From assembly GCA_050084985.1 (NCBI GenBank), contig JBITNC010000001.1:121954001-122018000 (forward strand): a DNA stretch of 64,000 nucleotides, in the 5' to 3' direction. Positions 10,923 to 23,455 of this stretch are shown one piece after another (the stretch's first letter is position 1; each line of letters opens with the position of its first letter). Origin of the DNA: Nageia nagi. Taxonomy: Eukaryota; Pinophyta. The position numbers and the translations under genes are program-made. The notes under the pieces were generated by a model, which saw only the letters and a program-made list of their open reading frames with translations, made no database searches and had not been told where the DNA came from.

Positions 10923-11909
10923 CTATTTGGGCCTAAATATTATATACTAATTTCTTTATACGTTGATGCATATTTGGCATTATCCATGGATAAAAATACT
11001 AAGAATTTTTTGGTGGAATTATAACATATTTTGTATATTCTACTGTTAAAAATTATTGTCTAGATTTGATTATTAAAATTCTTAAGTGATAGAAGTGAAA
11101 ACTCTGGTCTATAAAGGCTTTGAAAGATTCATTTTATTATATAATTCATGTAAATTTGGTTTGTCTGCTAGGCACATACTATAAATGAGTTTCTTGTAAA
11201 AAGCATTATGATGTTTATAATGAAAAATAATTAAAATATTTCAAGTAATGATTATATACTTGTAATAAGGATTTAACATAAATTTTTATTATAGTTGTGA
11301 AGAATCTTAAAGGATGGGATGACTAACATACTACAACCAAGTTTATATCCAAGATTTTTGCAAAGGAAATTCATGTGAGGGATGACATAGTGCATGCTTT
11401 CAAGTAAAAAGAAACCTTATTACATTTAATTTTTTCCAAAAAAAGTTGTTATTAAATATCTATACAAATAGAAAATGTTATTGTTTGTTGACATTATATT
11501 GTCAAGTGAATGTAACTGCCTATGTATATTGATAGAGTATTCTTGAAATCCTTGTTTTTCAATACTATAAAGTCATGGTATTGAAAATTTTTAGGAACTT
11601 CTACAATTGTAAGTGAAGAGCTGTAGAATGAGGTGCAAGAATGGCAAAGATGAAAGCAGAAATACTTCACTTGATGAATAATAAATGCTAGAGGACTTAC
11701 AAGGATGAAGGGAGTAAAGCAAATTTTAATTGTAATTTGCTTTTACCTTGATCATTTTGTGGATTCATTTTGTTTAAATCATTCTATTATCTTATATATT
11801 AATTTCTCTATAGATTGATTCATATTTTGCATAGTTCATGGATAAAAATCGCAAGAAGAACCTTCTTTTTATTTTGATGTACCCATTGCACTTGGTTGCA
11901 GTTTCTAGT
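10923..11909. other. unassigned AT-rich spacer with spaced direct repeat
   Basis: No gene or domain recognised. Two imperfect copies of a ~75 bp sequence ending in CATGGATAAAAAT lie at about 10938-11010 and 11785-11860. Confidence 0.5.
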
Positions 11910-14900
11910 TATTTATAAATTCTAATTTACCTTAGTTAGTGTTAATATTAGGATCTAGGTTCTATGGTTAATTTAGAGCTTACTTTACATGGGTTTCTTT
12001 ACATATAAGATTTGATATGGGAATGATGATCATGGTTATCTTGTTACATGTTATATGATTTATGATTAATTATTCATTAAAGAAAAAAGTACTTTTTTTA
12101 CTTAAATGAGTTAGAAGTAAATTAATTATCTATTTTAGAATCAAATGAATATTTGATGATTGAGTCTTTATATATTGGGTTTTTTGTATTTAAATATTTT
12201 AAATATATGGATTTCAAATATAGCACTATTTAGTCTAGAGTAAAAAAAATGAATCATTTTGTTAATATTTAAGACTTTTTATAAGATAATGTAAATAGCC
12301 ATTACATATTTATATTTTTAACATAATTGTTAATTATACAATTATATATACTTTATGTAATAAGGTCATTCCAATTCTCAATTGTAAAGCAATTAAATCA
12401 TTTCAATTCAATGAATATTTTACATTTTTAAGGAATTGCAAATGTTCATCTTTACCTCTATTAAGACAGTTTTCTAGGAAGGATTGCTTACACATGTCTT
12501 CATATTCCTAAGATCGTAATCTAGGAAGGATTACTTATACTCATCTAGGGAGGGAGATTGTTTACACTCATTTAGGAAGGCTGGTTATGTTGTCATTTTG
12601 CAAATGATCATCTTCTAAAATCGTTGATGTTTGCCTTTGATAAGTTGCTAACGTTTGTCTCATAACAAATACATACACTCATATTTGATCGATTAAATAC
12701 ACTTGTCTCTTATAACTTTTATTTAAACTTGATAATACCAAGGGTTTCCTCATAATATTTTTAAGAAATATTGAATTTATAAAAAAAAAAAAAGATCATA
12801 TAAATTTATATCAAAAATTCACACATAAAAGAGATCTAGTCATTTTGGAATGTGTAGATGAGCATCTTCAAAAAAATGAACAATCATCTTCAAAAAAGTG
12901 AAGAAATCATCTTCAGAAAAGTGTAGATAATCATCTTCACTTTTGTGTATATGATTGTCTACACTTTTGTTAAGATGATCATCTACACAAAAAAGAAGAG
13001 ATCAATTGCACTTTTGTGAAAACAAACATCTATACAAAAGTGAAGATGGTCATTTGCACTTTTTCTAAAGATGTTTATATGCATCCTAATTTGTTGAGAT
13101 GGTCATCTTTAATTACCTTAAGATGTTCAAAGGATTTTTGCTACGATAGTATCAAGATATATTTACATGCTTGTAATAAACTAAATATCAGTATAATATT
13201 TCTAACACTTTACAATTTTTTTATTTTATGACTTACTCTATGTGACTTTCATACATTTTTTGCCATGACTTCAAATCCAATTCACCATATTTTGAAGAAA
13301 AAAATTGCATGCATTCATTACACATAATGTTATTTAGAATTAAATAATAAATTTGAAAAATATTTTACTAATAATACTTATGGTCATAAACCTTAACTAA
13401 GTAAAGTTATCTAATATAACTTGATACCTTGGCATTCTTTACCAATAAGAGGAGAAATTTCAATAAAAATAATTACTCTTTCTTCACACATGGCAATGAA
13501 GTGTTGTCAATATCTACTTATATCCATCAAATTTTTCATGAGTTTATATTATTTTTCTTGTTATGGTTATTAATCTTATTTATCATTATCTTGTGCTTGT
13601 TTTGTTGTGTATTTTTGATTAACAATTTGCATTTAAATATGTATAACTTACAAACTCAATTAGAAGGTTCCTTAAAATATTTAGAAGACTTTCAAGATCA
13701 AAATTAGAAAAATATAAGAGGAACAAAAATCGATGGATATAGAAAATTTTGCAATCTAAAACCATACTTCAAGGGGCAATTTTAGTGGAACATTTATTTT
13801 TATATTTTTAAAGCTTAAATCCTTATTTATTGATAGCAAGTATACTATATATATTATTGAGGGCAAGTACACACAAATCTCTTATTTTATAACTATATCC
13901 ATGCTTAGGATGGATCCATGAAAGTGAATCCATTTAAGATTTTTTATGAGAATTTGTGTTTACTTACAGTGAATATATGTTGCAAGTTTTAAGTGGTTAG
14001 CAAATCCACTTTGGAGAATTTTATGCCTTACATTTCATTATATCTTGATTATATGATTTTTCAAGCTTTTTTAGGCATCATTTGTAACTTATTCACAATA
14101 CAATGGAATAAAGTGCATTTGTTGATATCATCATCTTGATTTTGTTTTTTTGTTGCCTACATTATGGCACAATAAGTGTCATCATCTTCTCTTACCTATG
14201 TTCATTTATAAAGTCCTTTACCTTGCTAGGTAAGGGTTTGAGAAGAGCACTTGAAAAGTCAATTTCATAATGTATTTAACTTGACTTTTTTATAGCTAAT
14301 ACTTCCACCCAAAAAAAATTGAACTAGTTATTTTTTCCCCTTCCTCGAAATATTATTTATATCATTTTAATTTATGTTATTTAGTCCATCACTTGCTTTA
14401 GCTTAATATTTTGCATTACTTATTGATTCATATGTAATTGTCTACAACAAGAGCTCAGTCTAGTACATGGAAATTATTCATCATCTCATAAATTTTCTAT
14501 AAAGAAGAATTAAATGTATTTAAAATTTCTTCTTAAGGTATGATTTATGAATGTAAGTTATTTCTTTAGGAATGATTTCTACTACACAAAATTCTAGATA
14601 GAGTTCTTTGATAAGATTCTCACACTTTTTAAAAAGCATAAGTTAATAGGTACGCCCTTTTAGCTCTTGTTTTAGCATTTTGAAAATATAATCACAAATC
14701 AAAATCCCTTTATTTCTTATTGTTTGTTTGTTTCCTTTCAAACCTAGCTATTGAAATCATCATAAAAAATTTGTATTCTCATCTCATACTCTTTAGCATG
14801 CATTCATCCTAGATTAGAGTTGTTTGAGCATGTAATTATGATTAGTTAGTTAGGTTTTTTTCACATATATGGGATGTTTAGTTTAAAACATCCAAAAATA

Positions 14901-15960
14901 ACAAAATTAAAATAAACAAAGTAAGCATAATCACACACTTTAAAATAGCTTAGGCAAATTGGAGGTGATGACCAAGCATTAAGTATCTTCAAAGTGAGTC
15001 AAAATTAATTTCCTCAAATGACTTGGTTTCCCCTTTTACTTAGCCAAGTAGAGTATATTTGTTGATTTTTTTGGAGATTATCCTCTTGTAACATTAGAAT
15101 TGCATGTCAATCTTGAGATTGGCTCATAGTGAAGTGAAAGTAAGTTAATTCTAAAGTGATTGAAGGTTAGCCTTCCTTGCATGGTTAAATATCTTGATAT
15201 TTATTAGTATCAAAGATATTTTGATTTTCCCCCAACAACTTACCACCATAGATATATTTTAAGGTTTTTTGTACCATCAATCAATCCACCTTTTTGTTCT
15301 TGGGGAGTAGTTAAATGTGAATTTAATCATGAACAATTCAAAAAATAATAAGAACATTAAAAACACAAAAATAGAAGAAAAAATTCAAACAACATATATT
15401 ATATCACATTAGCATCTCCAATAGATTTCCCTAATTCCTTTTTATTTTTAGCATTTTCATTTGTTCTAAAATTATTCATATATGAATGGTTTCTAACTAC
15501 AAACTATTCTTGTGGTATATGTTTTGGACAAAAGTAGATAAACTTTAATCCCTCACAATCGATTGTGCACTTCTTTTCACATCTTTTCTCCTTTTTTATT
15601 TATCTTTTTCTCCTTTTTATTGATTAGTTAGCCTTTTATTTTGATACGTTAATTAGTTTTCTTCATGTTTGCACTCTTTTGTTAGTTATCATTTTCCATC
15701 TATTTCACTTATGTATTCTCATTTATTTTATCCCTATTTTTGATGATGTCATTTCATCATGCATTCTCTCATTCAACCCCTTCTTCTAACACTCCACCTC
15801 CTTCTATGGATATCATCCCTTCTATACCTCATCCTCCCATTGGAGAAGGTTTCCTGCCTGATTGAAATTATATCATGAGTCTAATGATGGTCATGTGTTG
15901 AAGGCCTCACACTAGTCTTCATCATCCATTTCAACTACTATATCATCCCTTGGGAAAAAC
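11910..15960 (+). repeat. large direct repeat, copy 1
   Basis: Homologous along its length to 16130-19592 and then to 28664-28980. Shared landmarks include GGATCTAGGTTCTATGGT (about 11950 and 16170), the GATGATCATCTTC palindrome cluster, the text around GTCCATCACTTG, and a T/C-rich end with CCTCCCATTGG. No coding domain is seen. Because copy 2 runs on into the Tat element at 28664 onward, the unit is probably the LTR-plus-leader part of that element or flanking DNA duplicated with it. The copy stops near 15960, after which an unrelated AT-rich stretch (15960-16130) follows. Confidence 0.7.
12840..13075. repeat. cluster of short inverted repeats (GATGATCATCTTC/ACTTTTGTG)
   Basis: Several copies in both orientations of AAAAGTG, AGATGATCATCT and CACTTTTGTG within 240 bp, able to form nested hairpins. 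The same cluster recurs at 17185-17390 in copy 2. Confidence 0.65.
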
Positions 15961-17184
15961 TTTCATATAATTATTACAATATATTTAATATATTAATTCA
16001 ACATACTTACAATTAATATCAATTGTCTTTATTCATTCTTAGTATGGACATATTATTTTAATTATATATAATATATTAATTATATTTAGTCAATTTAATA
16101 TCAATTATCTCAAATTAATGTATATATTTATTTATAAATTCTAATACCTTCAGTTTGTGTTAATGTTGGATCTAGGTTCTATGGTAAAGTTAGAGGTTAC
16201 TTTACATGGGTTTTGGTATGTGATAATAATTTCATATGGGAATGATGATCATGGTTATCTTGTTACATGTTATATGATTTATGATTAATTCTTCATTAAA
16301 ATTGAAAGTATTTTTTACCTAAATGAGTTGAAGTAAATTTATTATTTATTTTAGAATCAATGTTATGCATATATAGTGATGAATATTTCTTGATTTAGGT
16401 TTTTGTATTTAAATATTTTAAATATATGAACTTCAAATATAGCACAATTTAGTTCAACATTTACAAGTGTCAAAAAATTTGGGTTTCAAATATAACACTA
16501 TTTAGTTCAACATTTACAAGAGTTAAAAGAATTTGGGTCGGTTTGTCAATACTTTAAATTTTTTAATAAAGATAAGTGCAAATAGCTACTTACACTTCAT
16601 ATATTTTTGCAAGTAATCATATTAATATGATAAATAATTTACTTTTTGTTGACATAATTATCAATTATACACACTATATATACTTTATGTGATATGGTCA
16701 AATACACCTACATTTCAAGTTCTCAACTTGTAAAGTAATTAAGTCACTTTACTTTGATGGATATTTTACATTTTTAAGGAACTGCAATGCTCATCTTTAC
16801 CTCTATTAAGATGATCATCTAGAATTATTTCTTACTCTCATCCCCATATTCTTAAACATAGTCATGTAAGGATGATTGATTAGGCTCATCTAGAGAGATT
16901 GCTTATGCTAGTCTAGGAAGGTTGCTTTCGCTAATCATTTTGCAAATGCTCATTTAAAAGAATCATATGCTCACCTCTTATAATTGTTTTCCTTTGTCTC
17001 ATAACAAATATATATGCTCATCTTTGACCAATTAAAGACACTCATATCTTATAATTTTTATTTAAACTTGATAATACCAAGGATTTCCTTATAATTTTCT
17101 TAAGAAATATGAACTTTAAAAAAAAAAAGATCATATAAATTTATGGTAGAAATTTGTACATAAAAGAGATCTAGCTATGTCAAA

Positions 17185-17390
17185 AAGTGAGACAAGCATA
17201 CTCAGAAAAGTGCAGATGATCATCTTTAGAAAAATGAAGACGATCATCTTCAAAAAAGTGTGGATGATCATCTTCACTTTTGTACAAATGATCATTTACA
17301 CTTTGTGAAGATAATAATCTACAAAAAAAGGAGATGATTGATTGCATTTTGTGAAGTGATCATCTATACAAAAGTAAAGATGGTCATCAA
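17185..17390. repeat. inverted-repeat cluster, second copy
   Basis: Same arrangement as 12840-13075: repeated GATGATCATCTTC flanked by AAAAGTG and CACTTTTGT in alternating orientation. Confidence 0.6.
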
Positions 17391-19587
17391 CATTTTTCTC
17401 AAATAATAAGAGAAATATTAAATAAAAATAATTACTCTTTCTTCACATATGTGTAATGAAGTGTTGTCAATATCTACTTATATCTATTAAAATTTTCATG
17501 AGTTTATATTATGTTTCTCGCTATGCTTATTAATATTATTTATCATTGTCTTATGCTTGTTTTATAGTGTATTATTTTATTAACAATTTGCAGTAAAGTA
17601 TTGTATAGCTTCCAAACTCAACTAGAAGGTTCCTTAAATATTTATAAAACTTTCACAAATCAAAATTAGAAAAAGAGAAGAGGAATAAAAACCAATGGTT
17701 ATAGAATAGTTTGCAATCTAAAACCATACTTCGAGGGACAATTTTAGTGAAACATTTTTTTTTAAGCTTAAATCCTTTTTATTAATAACAAGCATGTTGA
17801 TATTCATTATTGTTAGTCTTCTATGAGGGCATGTCATTGAGAATTTCTTATTTTATATATCCATGCTTAGGATGGTTCCATTAAATTGAATCCATTTAAG
17901 ATTTTTTATGAGAATTTGTGTTTACTTGAAGTGAATACATGTTGTAAGCTTGGAGTGGTTAGTAAATCCACTTTGGAGAACTTTGTGGCCTACATTTCAT
18001 TATATTTTATTGTAAGATTTGTCAATATTTTTTAGGCATCATTTGTAACTTATTCATAATACAATGGAATAAAGTGCATTTGTTGATATCACTATCTTGG
18101 TTATGTTTGTTTGTTTACATTATGGCACACTTAATGAGTGGCATCATCTTCTCTAACCTATGTTCATTTACAAAGTGCTTTACCTTGCCAGATAAGGGTT
18201 TGGGAAGAGCACTTGACTAATTAATTTCATACATGTATTTCACTTGACATTTTTATAGCTAATACTTCCAGTAAAAAAATAGAACTAGTATTTTTTCCCT
18301 TCTCATAATCTTGTTTATTTCATTTTAATTTATGTTGTGTAGTCCATCACTTGTTTTAGCTTCATATTCTACTTTACTTCTTATTTCATATGTAAGTGTC
18401 TACAACAAAAGCTCAGTCTAACACATGGACATTATTCATCATCTCAAATATTTTCTACAATAGAAAAATTAAATGTATGTAAAATTGCTCCTTGAAGGAT
18501 GATTTATGAATGCAAGTTGTTACTTTAGGAACGGTTTCTACTATACAAAATTATAGATAGAGTTCTTCAATAAGATTCTCACATTTAAAAATAATAAGAT
18601 AATAGGTAGGACCTTTTAGCTCCATTTTAGCATTTTGAAAATATAATACACAAATCAAAATCCCTTGTTTTCTTATTGTTTGTTTATTTCCTTTCAAACC
18701 TCTTTATTGAAATCATCATACAACTTTTATATTCTCATCTCATACTCTTTAACATGCATCAATCATCCTAGATTAGAGTTATTTAAGCATCTAGTTATGA
18801 TTGGTTATTTAGGTTTTCTTCACATATATGGAACATTTAGTTTAAAACATCCAAAAATAACAAAACAAAAATAAATAGAGTAAGCATAATCACACACTTT
18901 AAAATAGCTTAGTGAAGTTGGAGGTGATGACCAAGCACTAAGTATCTTCAAAGTGAGTCAAAATTAATTCTTCAAATGACTTGGTTTCCCCTTTTACTAA
19001 CACAAGTAGAGCTAAATTTGTTGGTTATTTTGAATATTAGCCCCATTTAGACATTATAATTGCATGTCAATACATGAGACTAGCTCATAGTGAAGTGCAA
19101 GTAAGTTAAGTGTCAAGTGATTGAAGGTTAGCCTTGCTTGCATGTTCAGTATCACTTTTGATGTTCAATAGTATCAAGGGATATTTTGAGTAACCCCCAT
19201 CCACTTACCACCATAGATATCTTTTAGGGTTTTTTTATCATCAAATAGTCCATGTTGTAGTTCTTAGGGAGTAGTTAAAGTCAATATAATCATAAATAAT
19301 TCAAAAAATAATAAGAACATTACAAATACAAAAATAGAAGAAAAAATTCAAACAACACATTACAGCACATTAGCATATCCTCTAGATTTCTTTAATTCCT
19401 TTAGATTTTTAGCATTTTCATTTGTTCTAAAACTATTTATATATGAATCTCTTCTAACTACAAATTATTTCTTGAAGTATATGTTTTGTAGAAAACTAGA
19501 CTAGCCCTTTAGTTCTTCATAGTTGGTTGTGCACTTATTTTCTAGATCTTCTCTCTTTTTATTTATTATTTTCTCTCCTTTTGATTG

Positions 19588-19592
19588 ATTAG
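19588..19592. repeat. target-site duplication ATTAG, left
   Basis: ATTAG directly before TGTCATGACC; the second copy is at 28664-28668. Copy 1 of the large repeat shows the empty site as TGATTAGTTAGCC. Confidence 0.7.
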
Positions 19593-22500
19593 TGTCATGA
19601 CCCTCCTTTTCACATTCTCATCTTTTGCATATCTTAGTTGCATGTTTTGGCATTCGGATATACCAATTGAATAATTGAGCACTTGAAGGTATTGTTCAAC
19701 ATGTGAGCCCTCAATTTTATTGATTATGTATTTAAGCCTATGAGCATACCATTTAGGTATTTGAATTTATCAATTAAGTATTCAAGTATTTGAATATTTT
19801 ATTAATTAAATGCTATGTCAATTAAGTATTTAAATACTTATATATTTCATTGGGCATTCAAATACTTAATTCTAATGTTTATTTGTGTTTTTACACCATT
19901 GTTAAGGTACATTGCTAAGTCTTGGTCTTTATAACTTTGGGATTTTCTAAACCCATCAATTGTTTATGGTGAACTTGATTAATATTTTGCTCACCTTTCT
20001 AAAAATAAATGTGTTTGGGAAATATTATAGGAAAGGTGCCTAATGTCATTAAGAACCTTGTGTTTCATGACCATTATGAAGTAAATTTAACACCAAAATA
20101 CTAGTTGGAACCTTGGAACTTTGGCATGTATTAAGCTTAGGTGTAAAAATATTGGGAAGGCATTTTAAATATTTAGGTAGGGATCTACACACCTTTCAAC
20201 ATTAGGTAAATATACTTATTTAATTTAATTTAGGTATTGTAACAAAATATCCTCCTCCATTTAACGTTAATTCTTTTTGCTTTGCATGGAAGAGGAAAAG
20301 AAAAAAAAGGGGAATGAGACCCTAGCCATCAAGTTACACATTAAGCATACATGGTAGAAATTTCAAAGAAGAGTAATTCATATTGTAGTTGCTCTCCTCC
20401 TTTTTGTGTGGTCTTCACTTCTATAGTTGTTTGGCAAAACTTCACTCATTTTGGGGTAAGAAAGAGAATCATGGCATCCATGGAGCTCAGGAAATCACTA
20501 GTAGTGTGGGGAAGTCATGGGAGCTTATGAGTAGTGGATACCCTCACTTATTCACTTAAATATCATGCCATGGCTATTATAAGCATATTTGAAGGACTAT
20601 TGGGTTTTGTATTCAAAACATGGTCATGGAGAGTGAGAGAGGGGCTCTACTTCTGGTGGCTTACTGATTGAAATTTGAAGGAATCACTAATCTAGATAGA
20701 ATTAGAGGCAAGTTTGTTTTCTAAATATGCTTTTTTCATTGTAACATCTAAGAAAAATGGGACCACCCTTGTGTAGGAATCATGGCATATGATGTTGTTT
20801 GGGAAATCATTGTAAATAGAAATATTGGGTATCATTATTTCGAATGTATCTTGGCATTTTATTATTTCATGCATAGGATAGGAAACATTATGATAAAAGA
20901 GTATTATGGCATCATTATTAGTGATTACTCTCAATATTATTATTATTTTACATTTGTTAGGGTATTGAGTGAACACTCTATGTGTATTTTGTGAGTATTG
21001 ACTCAACGGGATGGTCTGTGGCTCATGTGAGGTTGATTCTATTGGGTTTTCAATTAAGGTTTGAGAGTCTTCATTATGGTGTAGAATCATAATCATGTAG
21101 TGGTCATTAATAGGTAAGAAGGCCTAGCATGATTTGAAATCATGACCAAGGTCCATAAAATTAGTAACCTACCTTCAGATGTGGAAGATATACAAAGGAC
21201 ACTAGATGGAAATAAGATAAATATGGTCTCTTTATAAACACATCTGTATTACCATTCTATTTGTATGCTTTGCATTCACATGGGAGTACTAATTGATTTT
21301 ATTGTATGTTTATGATGAATTTTAATGGAATACATGTTTGTTGGTAGCATAATGCAATGATCATCATTTCTACATCATAATAGAGGGTTTCATTTTATGC
21401 TAGATCTTGCATTTTTTGTTGGGCTTTTACTTGGATTTCTAGATGTGACATAAAAATATTGAGGTATTCATATTTACATTTATTATGTGGATTATTATTT
21501 ATCATATAATGATGCATTGAGGTGTTCATCTTTGCACTTCGTATTGAACATGGTTGTATTTATTAGCATTCTATTTCACCCATTATCATATGGTTTTCTT
21601 GGATCAATGCATTTGCATGGATGTTGATAGGGATGCAGGTGTTTAGCCCCATTCTTCAAGAACATTGCTTTGACTTAGCTGCTAGTTTATGAACTCATTG
21701 ATATTTGTAAAAATCTCACTCTCTCATTGTATCTTTGTTGTAGAGTCAAGTACCTTTAGAGTGAGACTGTAGTTTTGAATTATTTCTATTATGTGGATTC
21801 TATTTGGGAATCATTTGAGTTTTCCTATTACATGTTTTTGTTGGATTTTCTTATACTTATTATAGTTGATCCCTATTTGGATCCCTTCAAAAATAATTAT
21901 TTGGCATTTATGTTATAACCATGTGGATTTGAATAGGTATTTGGGATGATTTTCTTATTGTCCAATTGATTGTATTTATGTAGAATTCATTTGATACCAT
22001 GAAATAAGAAGAGGGATTATTGACATGCATTTTGGGAAATTATACTTCTATGGTGGGCATATTTCTTATGAAAAAGGAAGATATTGCAGTTTGTATTGAA
22101 GGATTTTATGATGGTTATTTTGGCAACTTATGCACAATTACTACTTACTGTTGTTACATTTATGTTATTGATTTCTTGTTGAGTGGATAGTTTGGTTTGA
22201 TAATTGACAAGATCCCTATGAAGTGAATCAGTTTGAGTTTAGTTCTTTATGGATGCAACTATTGTTTGATGACAATAGGATTTGGCCTTTTAACATTGGA
22301 ATTTAATTTACTGATTTGATAGAAATGAGTACCTTTTTGGTAATTGTGAATGTGGATTTAATATTTGAGTGAGATTGAAAGGTTGTATATAATAAGGGAA
22401 CACTTCCCTTTATTTATAAGATAGATTGGATCTCATTATGTTTTTGTTGTACATGTTCTATTGTATCTCTTTCATTTAAATGATAAGAGAACAATGTATT

Positions 22501-22979
22501 GTATCAAATGATATATCTATTTAAAAGTAATTAAAGAATACTTTTAAATAGGCTTTATTATGAGTTTTAGGAAATCATGAAAAAAGTTTAAATATTGATT
22601 CACATTCTAAATGAACTCATTGTTGGGTTGAAACTATAAATAATATGTTGGGAGTTTAGAACAGGTTGTAAGGAGTATTAAACTATTTAGTTGAGATTTG
22701 GTTTATAAATTTGATTATTTTGGAATTTTTATACTTGGGAAAAAATAATACTTGGACTTGTAAGTGTTCAAGAATATTTTTTAGTTTTTTCCAATTTTGA
22801 TAGATAGTGAAACAATCACTTGATAAAGGTCTTAAATATATCCAATATGAGCTCAAATTTAGAGGGTGAATATTACTCTTCACAAAATTTCTCACAATTT
22901 AAAAATCAAGTTAAATGGATCTGTAAATCAAAAGTTACATGTTTTCAAGATGACCATTTTGTTTATGTTAGTTTAGGAC

Positions 22980-22984
22980 TGAAT
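22980..22984. repeat. target-site duplication TGAAT, left
   Basis: TGAAT immediately before the LTR start TGATGG; identical TGAAT at 27253-27257 immediately after the right LTR end CCAACA. Confidence 0.85.
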
Positions 22985-23455
22985 TGATGGAATTGAAGGA
23001 TTCCATATAACCAAGATCACCTTTGAAGTTTCTCCAACAAATCTACCATTCATCCATCTAGAAAAATAAAAAACAATCACACAAAATATAACCCATGATG
23101 TATAGTGGTTCCTCTATCTCTTGGGAGTACTGCCACTTTAAATCATCATTCTATTACTTTCTCTAAAGATAACTCTCCTACAACTCTACATGACAAAGCA
23201 TTACCATGCTTCTTTAAGTTAGATCAAGTTATATAATAATGAGTATCTCTATATTTATAAGAACTAATCCACCCTTTACCCTTCCTTTTACTAAAGGTAA
23301 AGTTAAAGGTGTTTTTATATTTATCTTTTTTCTATATTTATTTCTCTTTATATTTTTATTCCCTTAATGCTTTAATTTATCTAAAGATACTTTAAGTATT
23401 AAGTGAATTTACATTAAAGAGAAATATTACACAATATTACATCACAATTTTAACA
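22985..23455 (-). repeat. 3' LTR of LARD-like element
   Basis: 471 bp; plus-strand ends TGATGG and TTAACA. TATA box at 23252-23259 on the minus strand, palindrome at 23366-23400. Polypurine tract (minus strand AAAAGAGAG) abuts it at 23456-23466. Confidence 0.85.

Larger units (their letters stand above)
16130..19592 (+). repeat. large direct repeat, copy 2 (5' part)
   Basis: Matches copy 1 from about 11910 to 15630. It breaks off at TTGATTGATTAG (ends 19592). The continuation TTAGCCTTTTATTTTGATA resumes at 28667, after a 9.07 kb insertion, exactly where copy 1 is uninterrupted (15622-15640). No coding content recognised. Confidence 0.75.

Noticed and set aside
12780-12793. Poly-A run as a retroposon tail (also 17119-17128)
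   Set aside because: Present in both copies of the direct repeat at the same place and no SINE or LINE body precedes it.
12840-13075. CRISPR-like array
   Set aside because: Repeats alternate in orientation and overlap, with no unique spacers; the context is plant nuclear DNA.
20692-21096. 134-codon minus-strand ORF with an overlapping 70-codon plus-strand ORF
   Set aside because: Asn/Ile-rich, no domain, lies in AT-rich non-coding DNA of the 9 kb insertion; chance ORF is the simpler explanation.
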